Positions 1 to 7,095 of a DNA stretch of 14,510 nucleotides are shown here, one piece after another. Numbering within the stretch: the first letter of the stretch is position 1; each line of letters opens with the position of its first letter. The stretch comes from an uncultured Clostridia bacterium. GTDB lineage: Bacteria; Bacillota; Clostridia; Oscillospirales; Acutalibacteraceae. The position numbers and the translations under genes are program-made. Location of the stretch: contig CALFPM010000138.1 of assembly GCA_937919155.1 (NCBI GenBank), positions 1 through 14,510 on the forward strand. The letters run 5' to 3'. The notes under the pieces are model-generated. The model saw only the letters and a list, made by a program, of their open reading frames with translations. It was not told the DNA's origin and ran no database searches.

Positions 1-120
1 GTGCTTCGCAGTTTTGAAAGAGCAGATTTTTGTCACAGCAAGGCAAAAATCTGCACGAAATACGAGGCTATTTTAAAGATTTTTAACGAAGCTGTGGCTA
101 AAATATGCCTTTCAAAACCG
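1..120. repeat. Self-complementary non-coding block at window start
   Basis: No gene is seen here. The block contains a perfect 11-bp inverted repeat, GCAGATTTTTG at 22-32 and CAAAAATCTGC at 44-54. AAAAATCT at 45-52 can alternatively pair with AGATTTTT at 77-84. Further matching arms are GCTTCG at 3-8 with CGAAGC at 87-92, CACAGC at 34-39 with GCTGTG at 91-96, and CAGTTTTGAAAG at 9-20 with CTTTCAAAACCG at 109-120 (imperfect). It directly abuts the 28-bp dispersed repeat at 121-148, so the two may form one element. It may start left of the window. It could be an intergenic repeat of the MITE/REP kind or the end of a structured RNA; the sequence does not decide. Confidence 0.5.
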
Positions 121-148
121 TATAGAGTTCGAGTCGTTTTACTCTACA
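121..148 (-). repeat. 28-bp dispersed repeat, copy A (inverted relative to copy B)
   Basis: Bases 121-148 are the exact reverse complement of 5584-5611, 28 of 28 positions. The unit is an imperfect hairpin: TAGAGT and ACTCTA arms around a 12-base loop. Outside the 28 bases the flanks diverge, with only weak similarity (TATGCC at 104-109 against GTATGCC on the complementary strand near 5625). Confidence 0.85.
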
Positions 149-154
149 ATGGGT

Positions 155-169
155 ACGGGTGAAACCCGT
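155..169. repeat. Short hairpin ACGGGT-GAA-ACCCGT
   Basis: A perfect 6-bp stem (155-160 with 164-169) around a GAA loop. It lies between the 28-bp repeat and a 7-bp tandem repeat. This kind of motif is common in repeat-rich spacers of gut Clostridia (general knowledge, not checked here). No run of T follows it closely enough to make it a convincing terminator. Confidence 0.4.
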
Positions 170-173
170 CCTT

Positions 174-208
174 CACTTTGCACTCTGCACTTTTAACTTT
201 GCACTTAA
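174..208. repeat. Tandem 7-bp repeat, five degenerate copies
   Basis: The heptamers CACTTTG, CACTCTG, CACTTTT, AACTTTG and CACTTAA follow each other without a gap. There are no spacers, so this is a simple microsatellite-like array and not CRISPR. It lies just downstream (minus sense) of the terminator of the S1-domain gene. Confidence 0.7.
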
Positions 209-238
209 AAACGGTGTACCGATCGGTACACCGTTTTT
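207..238. terminator. 32-bp perfect palindrome, terminator of the S1-domain gene
   Basis: Bases 207-220 are the exact complement of 225-238, with GATC in the centre. The stem core is CGGTGTACC/GGTACACCG and both ends are runs of five A/T, so it can terminate on either strand. On the minus strand it begins 3 bases after the stop codon of the S1-domain gene (complement of 242-244). The core recurs at 5822-5849, where it also sits at the 3' end of a minus-strand gene. Confidence 0.85.
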
Positions 239-241
239 CTT

Positions 242-1162
242 TTAAAACTCCGACTCAATTAATTTCGGACTGTCATCGGGTGAATATTTCCAGCTGTCTA
301 TATGCCCGTCTTTTATGAAATATTTCGGCTGAGAAACGGGATAATCCGCGTCAAAGCAATCAACGATAATCAGCTTTATTTTCATTTTGGACGGAATAAT
401 GCTCTTGATATAGACCCCTGCGTGGCTTCCCGGACTTACCCCATCGGAAAACTCCGCAAGACCTGCAAGGTTGGGTGTCAGCTCCACAAAAATGCCGTAT
501 TTTTCAACGGAACGCACTATTCCCGGCACTGTTTCGCCCACATTGAAAAGTGCGGCGTTTTCTTCCCAGGTGCCAAGCAATTCCTTGTGGCTGAGAGTGA
601 TTCTGCCGCTTTCGTCAACGCTTTTCACAACGGCAAAAATGCTCTGCCCCGCGGTAAATCTTGCGCTTGGATGCGGTATTCTTGAAACGGAAATGCTGTC
701 AATCGGCATCAGCGCGCTGATTCCTGCGCCGATGTCGCAAAAAACGCCGAAACCCTCAATGTGAGAAACCGTTGCAGGAATAACATCGCCTGCCCTGAGA
801 GAAGAAATATAGGTCTGCATGCACTCCTGCTGAACCTTTCTGCGGCTGAGAATTGCGGAGGTTTCGCCGTTTTCCGTGCGGAAACCCGTGATAACAAAGG
901 AAACGGGCTTGTTGACTCTGGAAATCAGGGCAATATCCCTCACCGAACCGTCATCAATACCCACCGCGCCCTCTTCGCGGGGAATAATTCCTTTCATGCA
1001 CCCCAAATCAATGTGCAGGTTATGCTCGCTGTCGCAGCGGATAACCCTGCCCTCCAGTATTGACCCTGCATAATATGCATCACGCAGCGCATATGCGCTT
1101 GAAAGACTGCGTCTGTTTTCTTCTGTTGTTATAATCTGACCTTCAGGTTTGAATGTTCTCAT
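242..1162 (-). CDS. S1 RNA-binding domain protein (three S1 domains)
   Basis: This 306-residue protein carries three OB-fold S1 motifs at about residues 36-110, 123-195 and 207-270. The second is the most canonical: it starts at AGDVIPATVSHIEGFGVFCD and ends in RITLSHKELLG, the usual S1 pattern G-x-V-x(n)-GFGVF-x-D ... I-x-LS-x-K/R. The third has KYGIFVELTPNLAGLAE. The family binds RNA; relatives are ribosomal protein S1 paralogues of Firmicutes, which have fewer domains than the six-domain E. coli S1. The protein has no signal peptide or catalytic domain. The start codon has only a weak ribosome binding site (GGTGG, about 6 bases upstream). The gene is monocistronic, divergent from the DUF951-prfA operon, and ends at the 207-238 palindrome. 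Family is secure; whether it acts on the ribosome or on mRNA decay cannot be told. Confidence 0.9.
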   Translation of the reverse strand: MRTFKPEGQIITTEENRRSLSSAYALRDAYYAGSILEGRVIRCDSEHNLHIDLGCMKGIIPREEGAVGIDDGSVRDIALISRVNKPVSFVITGFRTENGETSAILSRRKVQQECMQTYISSLRAGDVIPATVSHIEGFGVFCDIGAGISALMPIDSISVSRIPHPSARFTAGQSIFAVVKSVDESGRITLSHKELLGTWEENAALFNVGETVPGIVRSVEKYGIFVELTPNLAGLAEFSDGVSPGSHAGVYIKSIIPSKMKIKLIIVDCFDADYPVSQPKYFIKDGHIDSWKYSPDDSPKLIESEF

Positions 1163-1277
1163 TTCTGACCACCGTTCCGCCTTTCGGCATAGTTTTTTTG
1201 TCAGTTAAATTTATATGGTTTTTCAAGGAAGAAAATTACAAAAATCTTATATACATTCTTCTCGTTTTATGTTATAT

Positions 1278-1283
1278 TATAAT
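1278..1283 (+). promoter_or_regulatory. Candidate -10 box for the DUF951-prfA operon
   Basis: A perfect TATAAT lies 32 bases upstream of the DUF951 start codon, in the 152-bp AT-rich spacer between divergent genes. No good -35 hexamer is present at 16-18 bases (ATTCTT at 1255-1260 is the 17-base candidate), so only the -10 is supported. Confidence 0.45.
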
Positions 1284-1314
1284 GTGAAATAATTTATTTA
1301 ACGGAGAGATTCTT

Positions 1315-1506
1315 ATGGATGTAAGGCTTGGCGATACCCTGCTGATGAAAAAAAAGCATCCCTGCGGCTGCGATAAGTTTGCCGTTTTGCGCATCGGGGC
1401 AGATTTTCGCATCAAATGCATTCAGTGCGGCAGAGAAGTTATGCTGGAAAGAGTCAAAGTTGAAAAAAATATCAAAAAAATTATCCGTGACAATGAGGAA
1501 ATATAA
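1315..1506 (+). CDS. DUF951 family protein, small zinc-ribbon-like
   Basis: This 63-residue protein matches the DUF951 pattern as I know it: an N-terminal MDVRLGD, then KKKHPCG, then VLRIGADFRIKCIQCGREVM and a basic tail. C17 and C19 with C35 and C38 (CxC and CxxC) look like a zinc-binding ribbon, though metal binding is inferred. The biochemical function is unknown. In Firmicutes, DUF951 genes often sit near translation or ribosome-associated genes, which fits its place as first gene of an operon with prfA. The ribosome binding site is CGGAGAG at 1302-1308, 6 bases before the ATG. The stop codon touches the prfA ATG, so the two are translationally linked. Confidence 0.88.
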   Translation: MDVRLGDTLLMKKKHPCGCDKFAVLRIGADFRIKCIQCGREVMLERVKVEKNIKKIIRDNEEI

Positions 1507-2574
1507 ATGCTTGATAAACTGATTAAAGTAGAAGAAAGATTTGACGATATCAACGCAAAGCTTTGCGAGTCCGATGTTGTGAATGACATGGCTCAATACA
1601 AAAAGCTTATGCAGGAACTCAAGGTTTTAACCCCGATTGTTGAAAAATTCCGTCAGCTCAAGGCGGCGCAGGCTACCCTGCAGGAAGCAAGGGAAATGCT
1701 TGACGCAGGCGGTCTTGAAAAAGATTTCCGCGAAATGGTTCAGGAAGAATTTGAAGATGCAACGGAAAAGGTTGCCGTTTATCAGGAAGAACTGAAAATT
1801 CTGCTTCTGCCCCGCGACCCCAATGACGACAGAAACGTTATTGTTGAAATCCGCGGCGGTGCAGGCGGCGAGGAGGCATCCCTCTTTGCAGGCAGTCTTT
1901 TCAGAATGTATTCAATGTATGCCGAAGCAAAGGGCTGGAAAGCGGAAATTCTCAATTCCAACCCCACGGAGCTGGGCGGATTCAAGGAAATCAGTTTCAA
2001 CATTTCGGGTGACGGCGCATATTCCCGCTTCAAGTTTGAAAGCGGTGTTCACAGAGTTCAGCGCGTGCCCGAAACTGAAAGTCAGGGCAGAATTCATACC
2101 TCAACGGTAACGGTTGCCGTGCTTCCCGAAGCGGAGGAGGTTGATGTTGAAATCAACCCTGCCGATTTGCAGATTGACACCTACCGTTCAGGCGGTGCAG
2201 GCGGTCAGCACGTTAACAAAACGGAGAGCGCAATCCGCATCACCCACCTGCCCACAGGCACGGTTGTTGAGTGTCAGGATGAACGCAGTCAGCACAAAAA
2301 CAAAGACAGGGCAATGAAGATTCTGCGCTCAAAAATCCTTGAGGCAGAGCGCGAAAAACAGCACGATGCCATTGCAGGCGAGCGCAAAGCGCAGGTCGGC
2401 ACGGGCGACAGAAGCGAGCGAATCCGCACCTATAACTACCCTCAGGGCAGAGTCAGCGACCACAGAATCAATCTCACCCTTTACAAAATTGACGCCATTC
2501 TCAACGGCGACCTTGATGAGATTATTGACGCTTTGGTAACCGCTGATACAGCGGAAAAATTAAAAAATGAGTAA
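1507..2574 (+). CDS. prfA: Peptide chain release factor 1
   Basis: RF1 reads UAA and UAG in the ribosomal A site and triggers hydrolysis of peptidyl-tRNA. The protein has 355 residues, the usual length. The codon-reading tripeptide (PxT) is PET at 188-190, in RVQRVPETESQGRIHTS; this Pro-x-Thr form distinguishes RF1 from RF2, which has SPF. The catalytic GGQ is at 232-234 in SGGAGGQHVNKTES. DERSQHKNKDRAM and GDRSERIRTYNYPQGRVSDHR complete the family signature. GAGGAA at 1495-1500 lies 6 bases before the ATG, inside the end of the DUF951 gene. Its stop codon overlaps the start of the next gene by 8 bases. In many Firmicutes prmC, the methyltransferase that modifies the GGQ glutamine, lies next to prfA; it is not in this window. 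Confidence 0.98.
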   Translation: MLDKLIKVEERFDDINAKLCESDVVNDMAQYKKLMQELKVLTPIVEKFRQLKAAQATLQEAREMLDAGGLEKDFREMVQEEFEDATEKVAVYQEELKILLLPRDPNDDRNVIVEIRGGAGGEEASLFAGSLFRMYSMYAEAKGWKAEILNSNPTELGGFKEISFNISGDGAYSRFKFESGVHRVQRVPETESQGRIHTSTVTVAVLPEAEEVDVEINPADLQIDTYRSGGAGGQHVNKTESAIRITHLPTGTVVECQDERSQHKNKDRAMKILRSKILEAEREKQHDAIAGERKAQVGTGDRSERIRTYNYPQGRVSDHRINLTLYKIDAILNGDLDEIIDALVTADTAEKLKNE

Positions 2575-4171
2575 AATTATGAAAACACTTTATCTAAACG
2601 AAAAAGACGAAAATTCAATACAGACTGCGGCTGAAATTCTTCAGAAAGGCGGACTTGTTGCAATTCCCACCGAAACGGTTTACGGTCTTGCGGCAAACGC
2701 CCTTGACGGCGAGGCGGTCAAAAAAATATTCATCGCAAAGGGCAGACCGCAGGATAATCCTCTGATTGTTCACGTTGCCTCTCTTGATGAAATTCCGCCC
2801 CTTGTTGAGCAGGTTGACCCCCGCCTTTATTCCCTTGCGGAAAAATATTGGCCCGGACCTCTGACGGTGATAATGAAGAAATCTTCGCTTATCCCCGATG
2901 AAGTCAGCGCAGGACTTGACACCGTTGCAATCCGTATGCCCTCCCACGAGGGTGCAAGGCAGATTATTTCTGCCGCGGGTCTGCCCCTTGCGGCACCCAG
3001 CGCAAACGCATCAGGAAAACCAAGTCCCACAAAGGCGAGCCATGTTATGCAGGACCTTGAGGGCAGAATTGATGCGGTTATTGACGGCGGAGAATGCTCT
3101 GTCGGCGTTGAATCAACGGTTGTTACTCTTGCAACAGAGCCGCCAACTCTTCTGCGACCCGGCGGAATAACCCCCGAAGAGCTTGAAGCCGTGCTCGGCA
3201 AAATTCAGATTTCTCCTGCGGTTTTTGCAAAGCTGAAAGAGGGCGAAAAAGCTGAATCTCCCGGCATGAAATACAAGCACTATGCCCCTGCGGCTCAGGT
3301 TACAATCATCAAAGGTGATTTTGAAAGCTACAAAAAATTTGTCCTTGCACAGAAAGATACGGTCTGTGCCGTCTGCTTCAAGGGTGAGGGCAGATATTTT
3401 GAAAAATATATTGAATACGGCACCGAAACCGATGCGGAATCTCAGGCGCACAGCCTTTTTGACGCTCTGCGCGAGGTTGACAAGGCAGGCGCAAAACGCG
3501 CTTTCGTGCGTTGCCCCGTTTCAAGCGGCGTAGGTCTTGCGGTTTATAACCGACTTCTCCGCTCTGCGGCATTCAGGGTTATTGACCTTGATTTCACCAT
3601 TCCCGTAACAGGTCTTACGGGTCAGACGGGCGCAGGCAAATCAACGGTCTGTGAAATGCTTAAGGAAAAAGGCTGTTATATTGTTGATACCGATGTCCTT
3701 GCGAGGAAAGCCGTCCAAAATCCCGAGGTTATTGCAATGCTTTGCGATGAATTCGGCGAGGATATATTTGCAGGGGGCGTGCTTGACAGACGCGAGCTTG
3801 CAAGGCGCGCATTCGCAACTCCCCATGGCACAAACGCTCTCAACATGATTACCCACCCCGAAATCACAAGGCTTGCCGTTGAGGAAATTCACCGCGCCGA
3901 GGCTCAGGGTGCAAAGGCGGCGATTATTGATGCAGCGCTGCTTTTTGAAAGTCCGTTGACCGCAGTATGCGGAAAAACGGTTTGTGTTGTTGCAGACAAA
4001 AATATCCGCCTTGAACGCATTATGAAGCGAGACGGCATCAGCAGAGAGGATGCTCTTCTGCGCATCAACGCCCAACCCGATGAAGAATATTACAAGTCCA
4101 AATCGGATATAATCATAAATAATAACGGTGAAAATTTGGAAAAACAAATTGATTTTATACAGGAAGGATGA
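2567..4171 (+). CDS. tsaC-coaE: Sua5/TsaC threonylcarbamoyl-AMP synthase fused to dephospho-CoA kinase
   Basis: A 534-residue bifunctional protein. Residues about 6-340 are a full-length Sua5: YrdC-fold motifs IPTETVYGL (33-41), RMPSH (123-127) and APSANASGKPSPT (143-155), then the Sua5 linker SPGMKYKHYAP (231-241) and C-terminal domain. This enzyme makes threonylcarbamoyl-AMP from threonine, bicarbonate and ATP for tRNA t6A37. Residues about 346-534 are CoaE, the last step of CoA synthesis: P-loop GLTGQTGAGKST (349-360), VDTDVLAR (373-380), LDRRELARRAF (406-416), THPEI (429-433), IDAALLFES (454-462) and RDGISREDALLRINAQ (488-503). There is no stop, frame change or plausible start codon at the junction, so it is a true fusion as assembled. 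It overlaps prfA by 8 bases; a second ATG at 2579 is possible. Each half is confidently assigned; both active sites look intact. Confidence 0.93.
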   Translation: MSKIMKTLYLNEKDENSIQTAAEILQKGGLVAIPTETVYGLAANALDGEAVKKIFIAKGRPQDNPLIVHVASLDEIPPLVEQVDPRLYSLAEKYWPGPLTVIMKKSSLIPDEVSAGLDTVAIRMPSHEGARQIISAAGLPLAAPSANASGKPSPTKASHVMQDLEGRIDAVIDGGECSVGVESTVVTLATEPPTLLRPGGITPEELEAVLGKIQISPAVFAKLKEGEKAESPGMKYKHYAPAAQVTIIKGDFESYKKFVLAQKDTVCAVCFKGEGRYFEKYIEYGTETDAESQAHSLFDALREVDKAGAKRAFVRCPVSSGVGLAVYNRLLRSAAFRVIDLDFTIPVTGLTGQTGAGKSTVCEMLKEKGCYIVDTDVLARKAVQNPEVIAMLCDEFGEDIFAGGVLDRRELARRAFATPHGTNALNMITHPEITRLAVEEIHRAEAQGAKAAIIDAALLFESPLTAVCGKTVCVVADKNIRLERIMKRDGISREDALLRINAQPDEEYYKSKSDIIINNNGENLEKQIDFIQEG

Positions 4172-4176
4172 TAAAT

Positions 4177-5580
4177 ATGTCAGAAAAAACACAGGCAGAA
4201 CTTCTTAAAGAAGAACTTTTCTATTCTCCCGACCACGCATCTTATCTTTGCGAAGACGATGAAATTATGCAGGCAGATAACTTCTGCGAGGGATACAAAA
4301 AATTCCTTGACGCAAGCAAAACAGAGCGCGAGGCAGTTGCATTTGTGCTTGACCTTGCCAAGAAAGAGGGCTATGTTGAATTCGACCCTGCCGCAACCTA
4401 CAAAGCAGGCGACAAGGTTTATTACAACAACCGCTCAAAGGCTCTCATTCTTTGCACTTTCGGCACACAGAGCCTTGCAAAGGGTGCAAAAATCGTTGCA
4501 TCTCATGTTGATTCACCCCGTCTTGACCTTAAGCCCAACCCTCTTTATGAGGATGCGGAACTTGCACTTTTCAAGACCCATTACTACGGCGGAATCAAGA
4601 AATATCAGTGGACGGCAATTCCTCTGTCACTTCACGGTGTTATCTATCGCCGTGACGGCAGCTGCGTGACCGTTCGCCTCGGCGAAGATGAGGGCGACCC
4701 TCAGTTTGTAGTAACAGACCTTCTTCCCCATCTTGACAAAAAACAGGCAGGCAAGCCTCTTGAAGATGCAATTCTCGGTGAAAACCTGAACATTCTTGTG
4801 GGCAGCAGACCTTTCGGCAAGGACAAGGGCAGCGAAATGGTGAAGCTCAATATTCTGAAGCTTCTCAACGAAAAATACGGCATCACAGAGGCCGATTTCC
4901 TCTCCGCAGAGCTTGAAATGGTGCCTGCATTCAAGGCAGCCGATATCGGTTTTGACCGCAGCATGATCGGCTCATACGGCCACGATGACAGAGTCTGCGC
5001 TTATCCCTCGGTTATGGCGGCTTTCGAAGTCAGAATGCCCGAGTACACAAGCGTAACCGTTATCACCGATAAGGAAGAAACAGGCTCAGACGGCAACACA
5101 GGTCTTCATTCCGCTTATCTCAAACATTTCATTGCTGACATTGCAAAAACTCAGGGTCTTTGCGGCAGAGATGTGCTCCGTGCATCGGAATGCCTTTCCG
5201 CTGACGTTAACGCAGGCCTTGATCCCACTTATCCCTCGGTTCACGACAGATTCAATGCCGCATTCATCAACAAGGGCATTGTTGTGACAAAATACACAGG
5301 CTCACGCGGCAAGAGCAGCACAAACGATGCCAATGCTGAATTCATGAGCAAAATCAGAACTCTTTTTGACGGCGGCAAGGTTGCCTGGCAGACAGGCGAG
5401 CTTGGCAAGGTTGACGAGGGCGGCGGCGGCACAGTTGCAAAATATGTTGCAAATCTGGGCGTTGAGGTTGTTGATGTTGGCGTACCCGTGCTTTCAATGC
5501 ACGCCCCCTTTGAGGTTGTTTCAAAGCTTGATGTCTATATGGCATACAAAGGCTTCAGAGTTTTCCTTGAACAGAAATAA
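4177..5580 (+). CDS. M18 family aminopeptidase (aspartyl-aminopeptidase type)
   Basis: A 467-residue cytosolic metallo-aminopeptidase that removes N-terminal residues from peptides with a two-metal centre. M18 motifs are in order: ASHVDSPRLDLKPNPLY (H110), GHDDR (268-272), DKEETGSDG (298-306, with the catalytic and metal-binding Glu pair), SADVNAG (341-347) and SMHAPFEVVSKLD (H442). No signal peptide is present. An ATG at 4168 overlaps the stop of the previous gene, but AGGAAGG ends at 4167, directly against it. The same ribosome binding site is 9 bases from the ATG at 4177, so that start is chosen. It is the last gene of the DUF951-prfA operon. Preference for Asp/Glu substrates is a family trait and is not shown by the sequence. 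Confidence 0.93.
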   Translation: MSEKTQAELLKEELFYSPDHASYLCEDDEIMQADNFCEGYKKFLDASKTEREAVAFVLDLAKKEGYVEFDPAATYKAGDKVYYNNRSKALILCTFGTQSLAKGAKIVASHVDSPRLDLKPNPLYEDAELALFKTHYYGGIKKYQWTAIPLSLHGVIYRRDGSCVTVRLGEDEGDPQFVVTDLLPHLDKKQAGKPLEDAILGENLNILVGSRPFGKDKGSEMVKLNILKLLNEKYGITEADFLSAELEMVPAFKAADIGFDRSMIGSYGHDDRVCAYPSVMAAFEVRMPEYTSVTVITDKEETGSDGNTGLHSAYLKHFIADIAKTQGLCGRDVLRASECLSADVNAGLDPTYPSVHDRFNAAFINKGIVVTKYTGSRGKSSTNDANAEFMSKIRTLFDGGKVAWQTGELGKVDEGGGGTVAKYVANLGVEVVDVGVPVLSMHAPFEVVSKLDVYMAYKGFRVFLEQK

Positions 5581-5583
5581 TTC

Positions 5584-5611
5584 TGTAGAGTAAAACGACT
5601 CGAACTCTATA
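5584..5611 (+). repeat. 28-bp dispersed repeat, copy B
   Basis: Perfect inverted counterpart of 121-148. TAGAGT at 5586-5591 pairs with ACTCTA at 5604-5609; outer T5584-A5611 also pairs. It starts 4 bases after the aminopeptidase stop codon. The two copies face each other across a 5.4-kb segment holding the S1-domain gene and the whole prfA operon. Confidence 0.85.
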
Positions 5612-5773
5612 CTGCGTTTCGGCATACAAAAAAATGAAAATTTGTCTATTTATTTACAGTTTGTTCACAATTCTATAACAATATTAAAGTATTTGTGCAA
5701 TATTATACAGATACAGATAAATCTGTTTTATTCAGACAACTTCTTTTTTCATTTTTATTTTCTCTTTCCCCAA
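5612..5773. other. AT-rich spacer between the repeat and the operon terminator
   Basis: No gene is recognised. The stretch is AT-rich and has TTCACA at 5665-5670 and several TATTA-like hexamers, but none at good promoter spacing. ACAGAT at 5713-5718 and ATCTGT at 5721-5726 form a tight inverted repeat followed by TTTTA. A small RNA ending at the 5774-5813 terminator is conceivable but not supported. Confidence 0.3.
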
Positions 5774-5813
5774 CAATGCCGAGCGCTGCACACGTTCGGC
5801 ATTGTCCCTTTTT
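5774..5813 (+). terminator. Rho-independent terminator of the prfA operon
   Basis: CAATGCCGAGCG at 5774-5785 pairs with CGTTCGGCATTG at 5793-5804: twelve positions with one G-T wobble and a 7-base loop. TCCCTTTTT follows. It lies 193 bases after the aminopeptidase stop codon and is the first strong plus-strand terminator after it. Confidence 0.8.
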
Positions 5814-5821
5814 AAACGAAA

Positions 5822-5849
5822 AACGGTGTACCTTTGACGGTACACCGTT
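5822..5849 (-). terminator. Terminator of the glycerophosphotransferase gene, same family as 207-238
   Basis: AACGGTGTACC at 5822-5832 pairs perfectly with GGTACACCGTT at 5839-5849 around the loop TTTGAC. On the minus strand it follows the stop codon (complement of 5854-5856) by 4 bases and leads into TCGTTTAAAAAG. The 11-base stem arms are identical to those of the palindrome at 207-238; only the loop differs. Confidence 0.8.
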
Positions 5850-5853
5850 AATT

Positions 5854-7077
5854 TTATATTGTATTTTCTATAATTCTCTGCGTTGAATTGCCATCACAGG
5901 CGCTCATATAATCCTGCCTGAATTTGCGGACTTTTTCAACATCGAAATCCGTTTCAAGCCGCTTCACTTCGTTTATGATTTCGTCCGTATCGGTCACAAT
6001 TTCACCGGGCACAAATCCCTCATATCCAAAATAAAAGCTTCTTGCGTCCTCATATTCTGCAAGGTCATAGGCAAAAAATATCATAGGTCGTTCAAGCAGC
6101 GCATATTCAAAAATCAGCGATGAATAATCGGTTATCACAATATCCGCGGCGCAAAGGGCGGTTTCAATTGCAACATCCTTTGAAATATCAAAGGCAAAAC
6201 CGTCATCTTTTATTTTAAATGATTTTGCCGTCAGGGGATGCTGCTTGATTAAAAGCACATAATTTTCCCCAAGCTCGCTGCTCATCTTCTCAAGATTGAG
6301 CATATTTTTTATGTATGACTTGCCGATGCTGTTGCCGCGGAATGTGGGTGCATAAAGAATAATCTTTTTTCCGCCGATATCAGGGATTTTTTCGCAAATC
6401 TGTCTGCGGCAATCCGCAACAAACCTGCTGTCAAAATAAACATCCGTCCTGGGTGCGCCGAGAGGTTTGATAACATCTTCACTGCATCCGAAAGCCTCCG
6501 CATATGCAAAGCTGACTCTGGGAGAAGACACGCAAACGTGGGTGTATGTGTTGTGAATGGGATAAAGGTCAAGGTCTTTTTTGCTTGCGCCCCATTTCTT
6601 TTCTGCGGTGGAATAACCCCATTTTTTGAATGCACCGCATCCGTGCCAGAGCTGCACAACGCTCTGACCATCACGGGGTTTGCAGGCAAAAGCAGGGAAG
6701 AAATAATCTGTCAGGAAAAGTGCCTTTGCGGTGGCGTATTCCCTGAAAAATTCCTTGCAGCAGAAACACTTTTTGATTTCATTGATTATCGGATTTTTGT
6801 GGAGCCTTGCCTGCTCAGACTTGTCAATCACAACACAGGTGTAACCCTGCTTTTCAAGCTCCGCCTTAACGGCGCGAAGATTGTCGGGCATTTCTTTGTA
6901 AAGATGTGAATAGGCAAGCACCGCTTTTTTTTCATCAATGGGTTTGCGTGAATACTTTTTAAAATAATGAGGCCACAGTTTGTAATAGAGAAATTTCGTT
7001 CTCCTCGGATTAAGCCAGGCAATGAATTTTCTGATAAAAAGGTTGGAATAATTCCGCACAATTGCTTTTATATCCAT
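5854..7077 (-). CDS. CDP-glycerol:poly(glycerophosphate) glycerophosphotransferase family protein
   Basis: A 407-residue GT-B-type enzyme of the TagB/TagF family, which moves glycerol-phosphate (or a related polyol-phosphate) from CDP-glycerol onto teichoic acid or capsule chains at the inner membrane face. Signature motifs are present in order: QLWHGCGAFKKWGYST (142-157, with the conserved His145), GAPRTD (207-212), LYAPTFRG (241-248), KQHP (278-281, His280), ITDYSSLIFEYALLERPMIF (315-334) and FVPGEI (355-360). There is no transmembrane segment; the basic N-terminus could be peripherally membrane bound, as in family members. The ribosome binding site is AGAGGTGA, about 6 bases before the ATG. 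No other teichoic acid gene is in the window, so the exact acceptor cannot be inferred. A candidate small ORF ends 18 bases upstream. Confidence 0.92.
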   Translation of the reverse strand: MDIKAIVRNYSNLFIRKFIAWLNPRRTKFLYYKLWPHYFKKYSRKPIDEKKAVLAYSHLYKEMPDNLRAVKAELEKQGYTCVVIDKSEQARLHKNPIINEIKKCFCCKEFFREYATAKALFLTDYFFPAFACKPRDGQSVVQLWHGCGAFKKWGYSTAEKKWGASKKDLDLYPIHNTYTHVCVSSPRVSFAYAEAFGCSEDVIKPLGAPRTDVYFDSRFVADCRRQICEKIPDIGGKKIILYAPTFRGNSIGKSYIKNMLNLEKMSSELGENYVLLIKQHPLTAKSFKIKDDGFAFDISKDVAIETALCAADIVITDYSSLIFEYALLERPMIFFAYDLAEYEDARSFYFGYEGFVPGEIVTDTDEIINEVKRLETDFDVEKVRKFRQDYMSACDGNSTQRIIENTI

Positions 7078-7095
7078 TTTTTCACCTCTGTCGGG

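Noticed and set aside
121..148. Resemblance of GTTCGAGTC to a tRNA T-arm
   Set aside because: The bases on either side of TTCGAGT do not form the five-pair T-stem, and no acceptor or anticodon arm is found next to it at either copy.
174..208. Short repeats as a possible CRISPR array
   Set aside because: The 7-bp units are contiguous with no spacers and no cas gene is present.
4168..4176. Start of the aminopeptidase at the ATG overlapping the previous stop codon
   Set aside because: The ribosome binding site ends at the base before this ATG, leaving no spacing; the ATG at 4177 is at the proper distance.
3641..4192. 183-codon open frame on the minus strand
   Set aside because: It lies wholly antisense to the CoaE half of the fusion gene and the start of the aminopeptidase gene, has no family motif, and is a shadow of their codon use.
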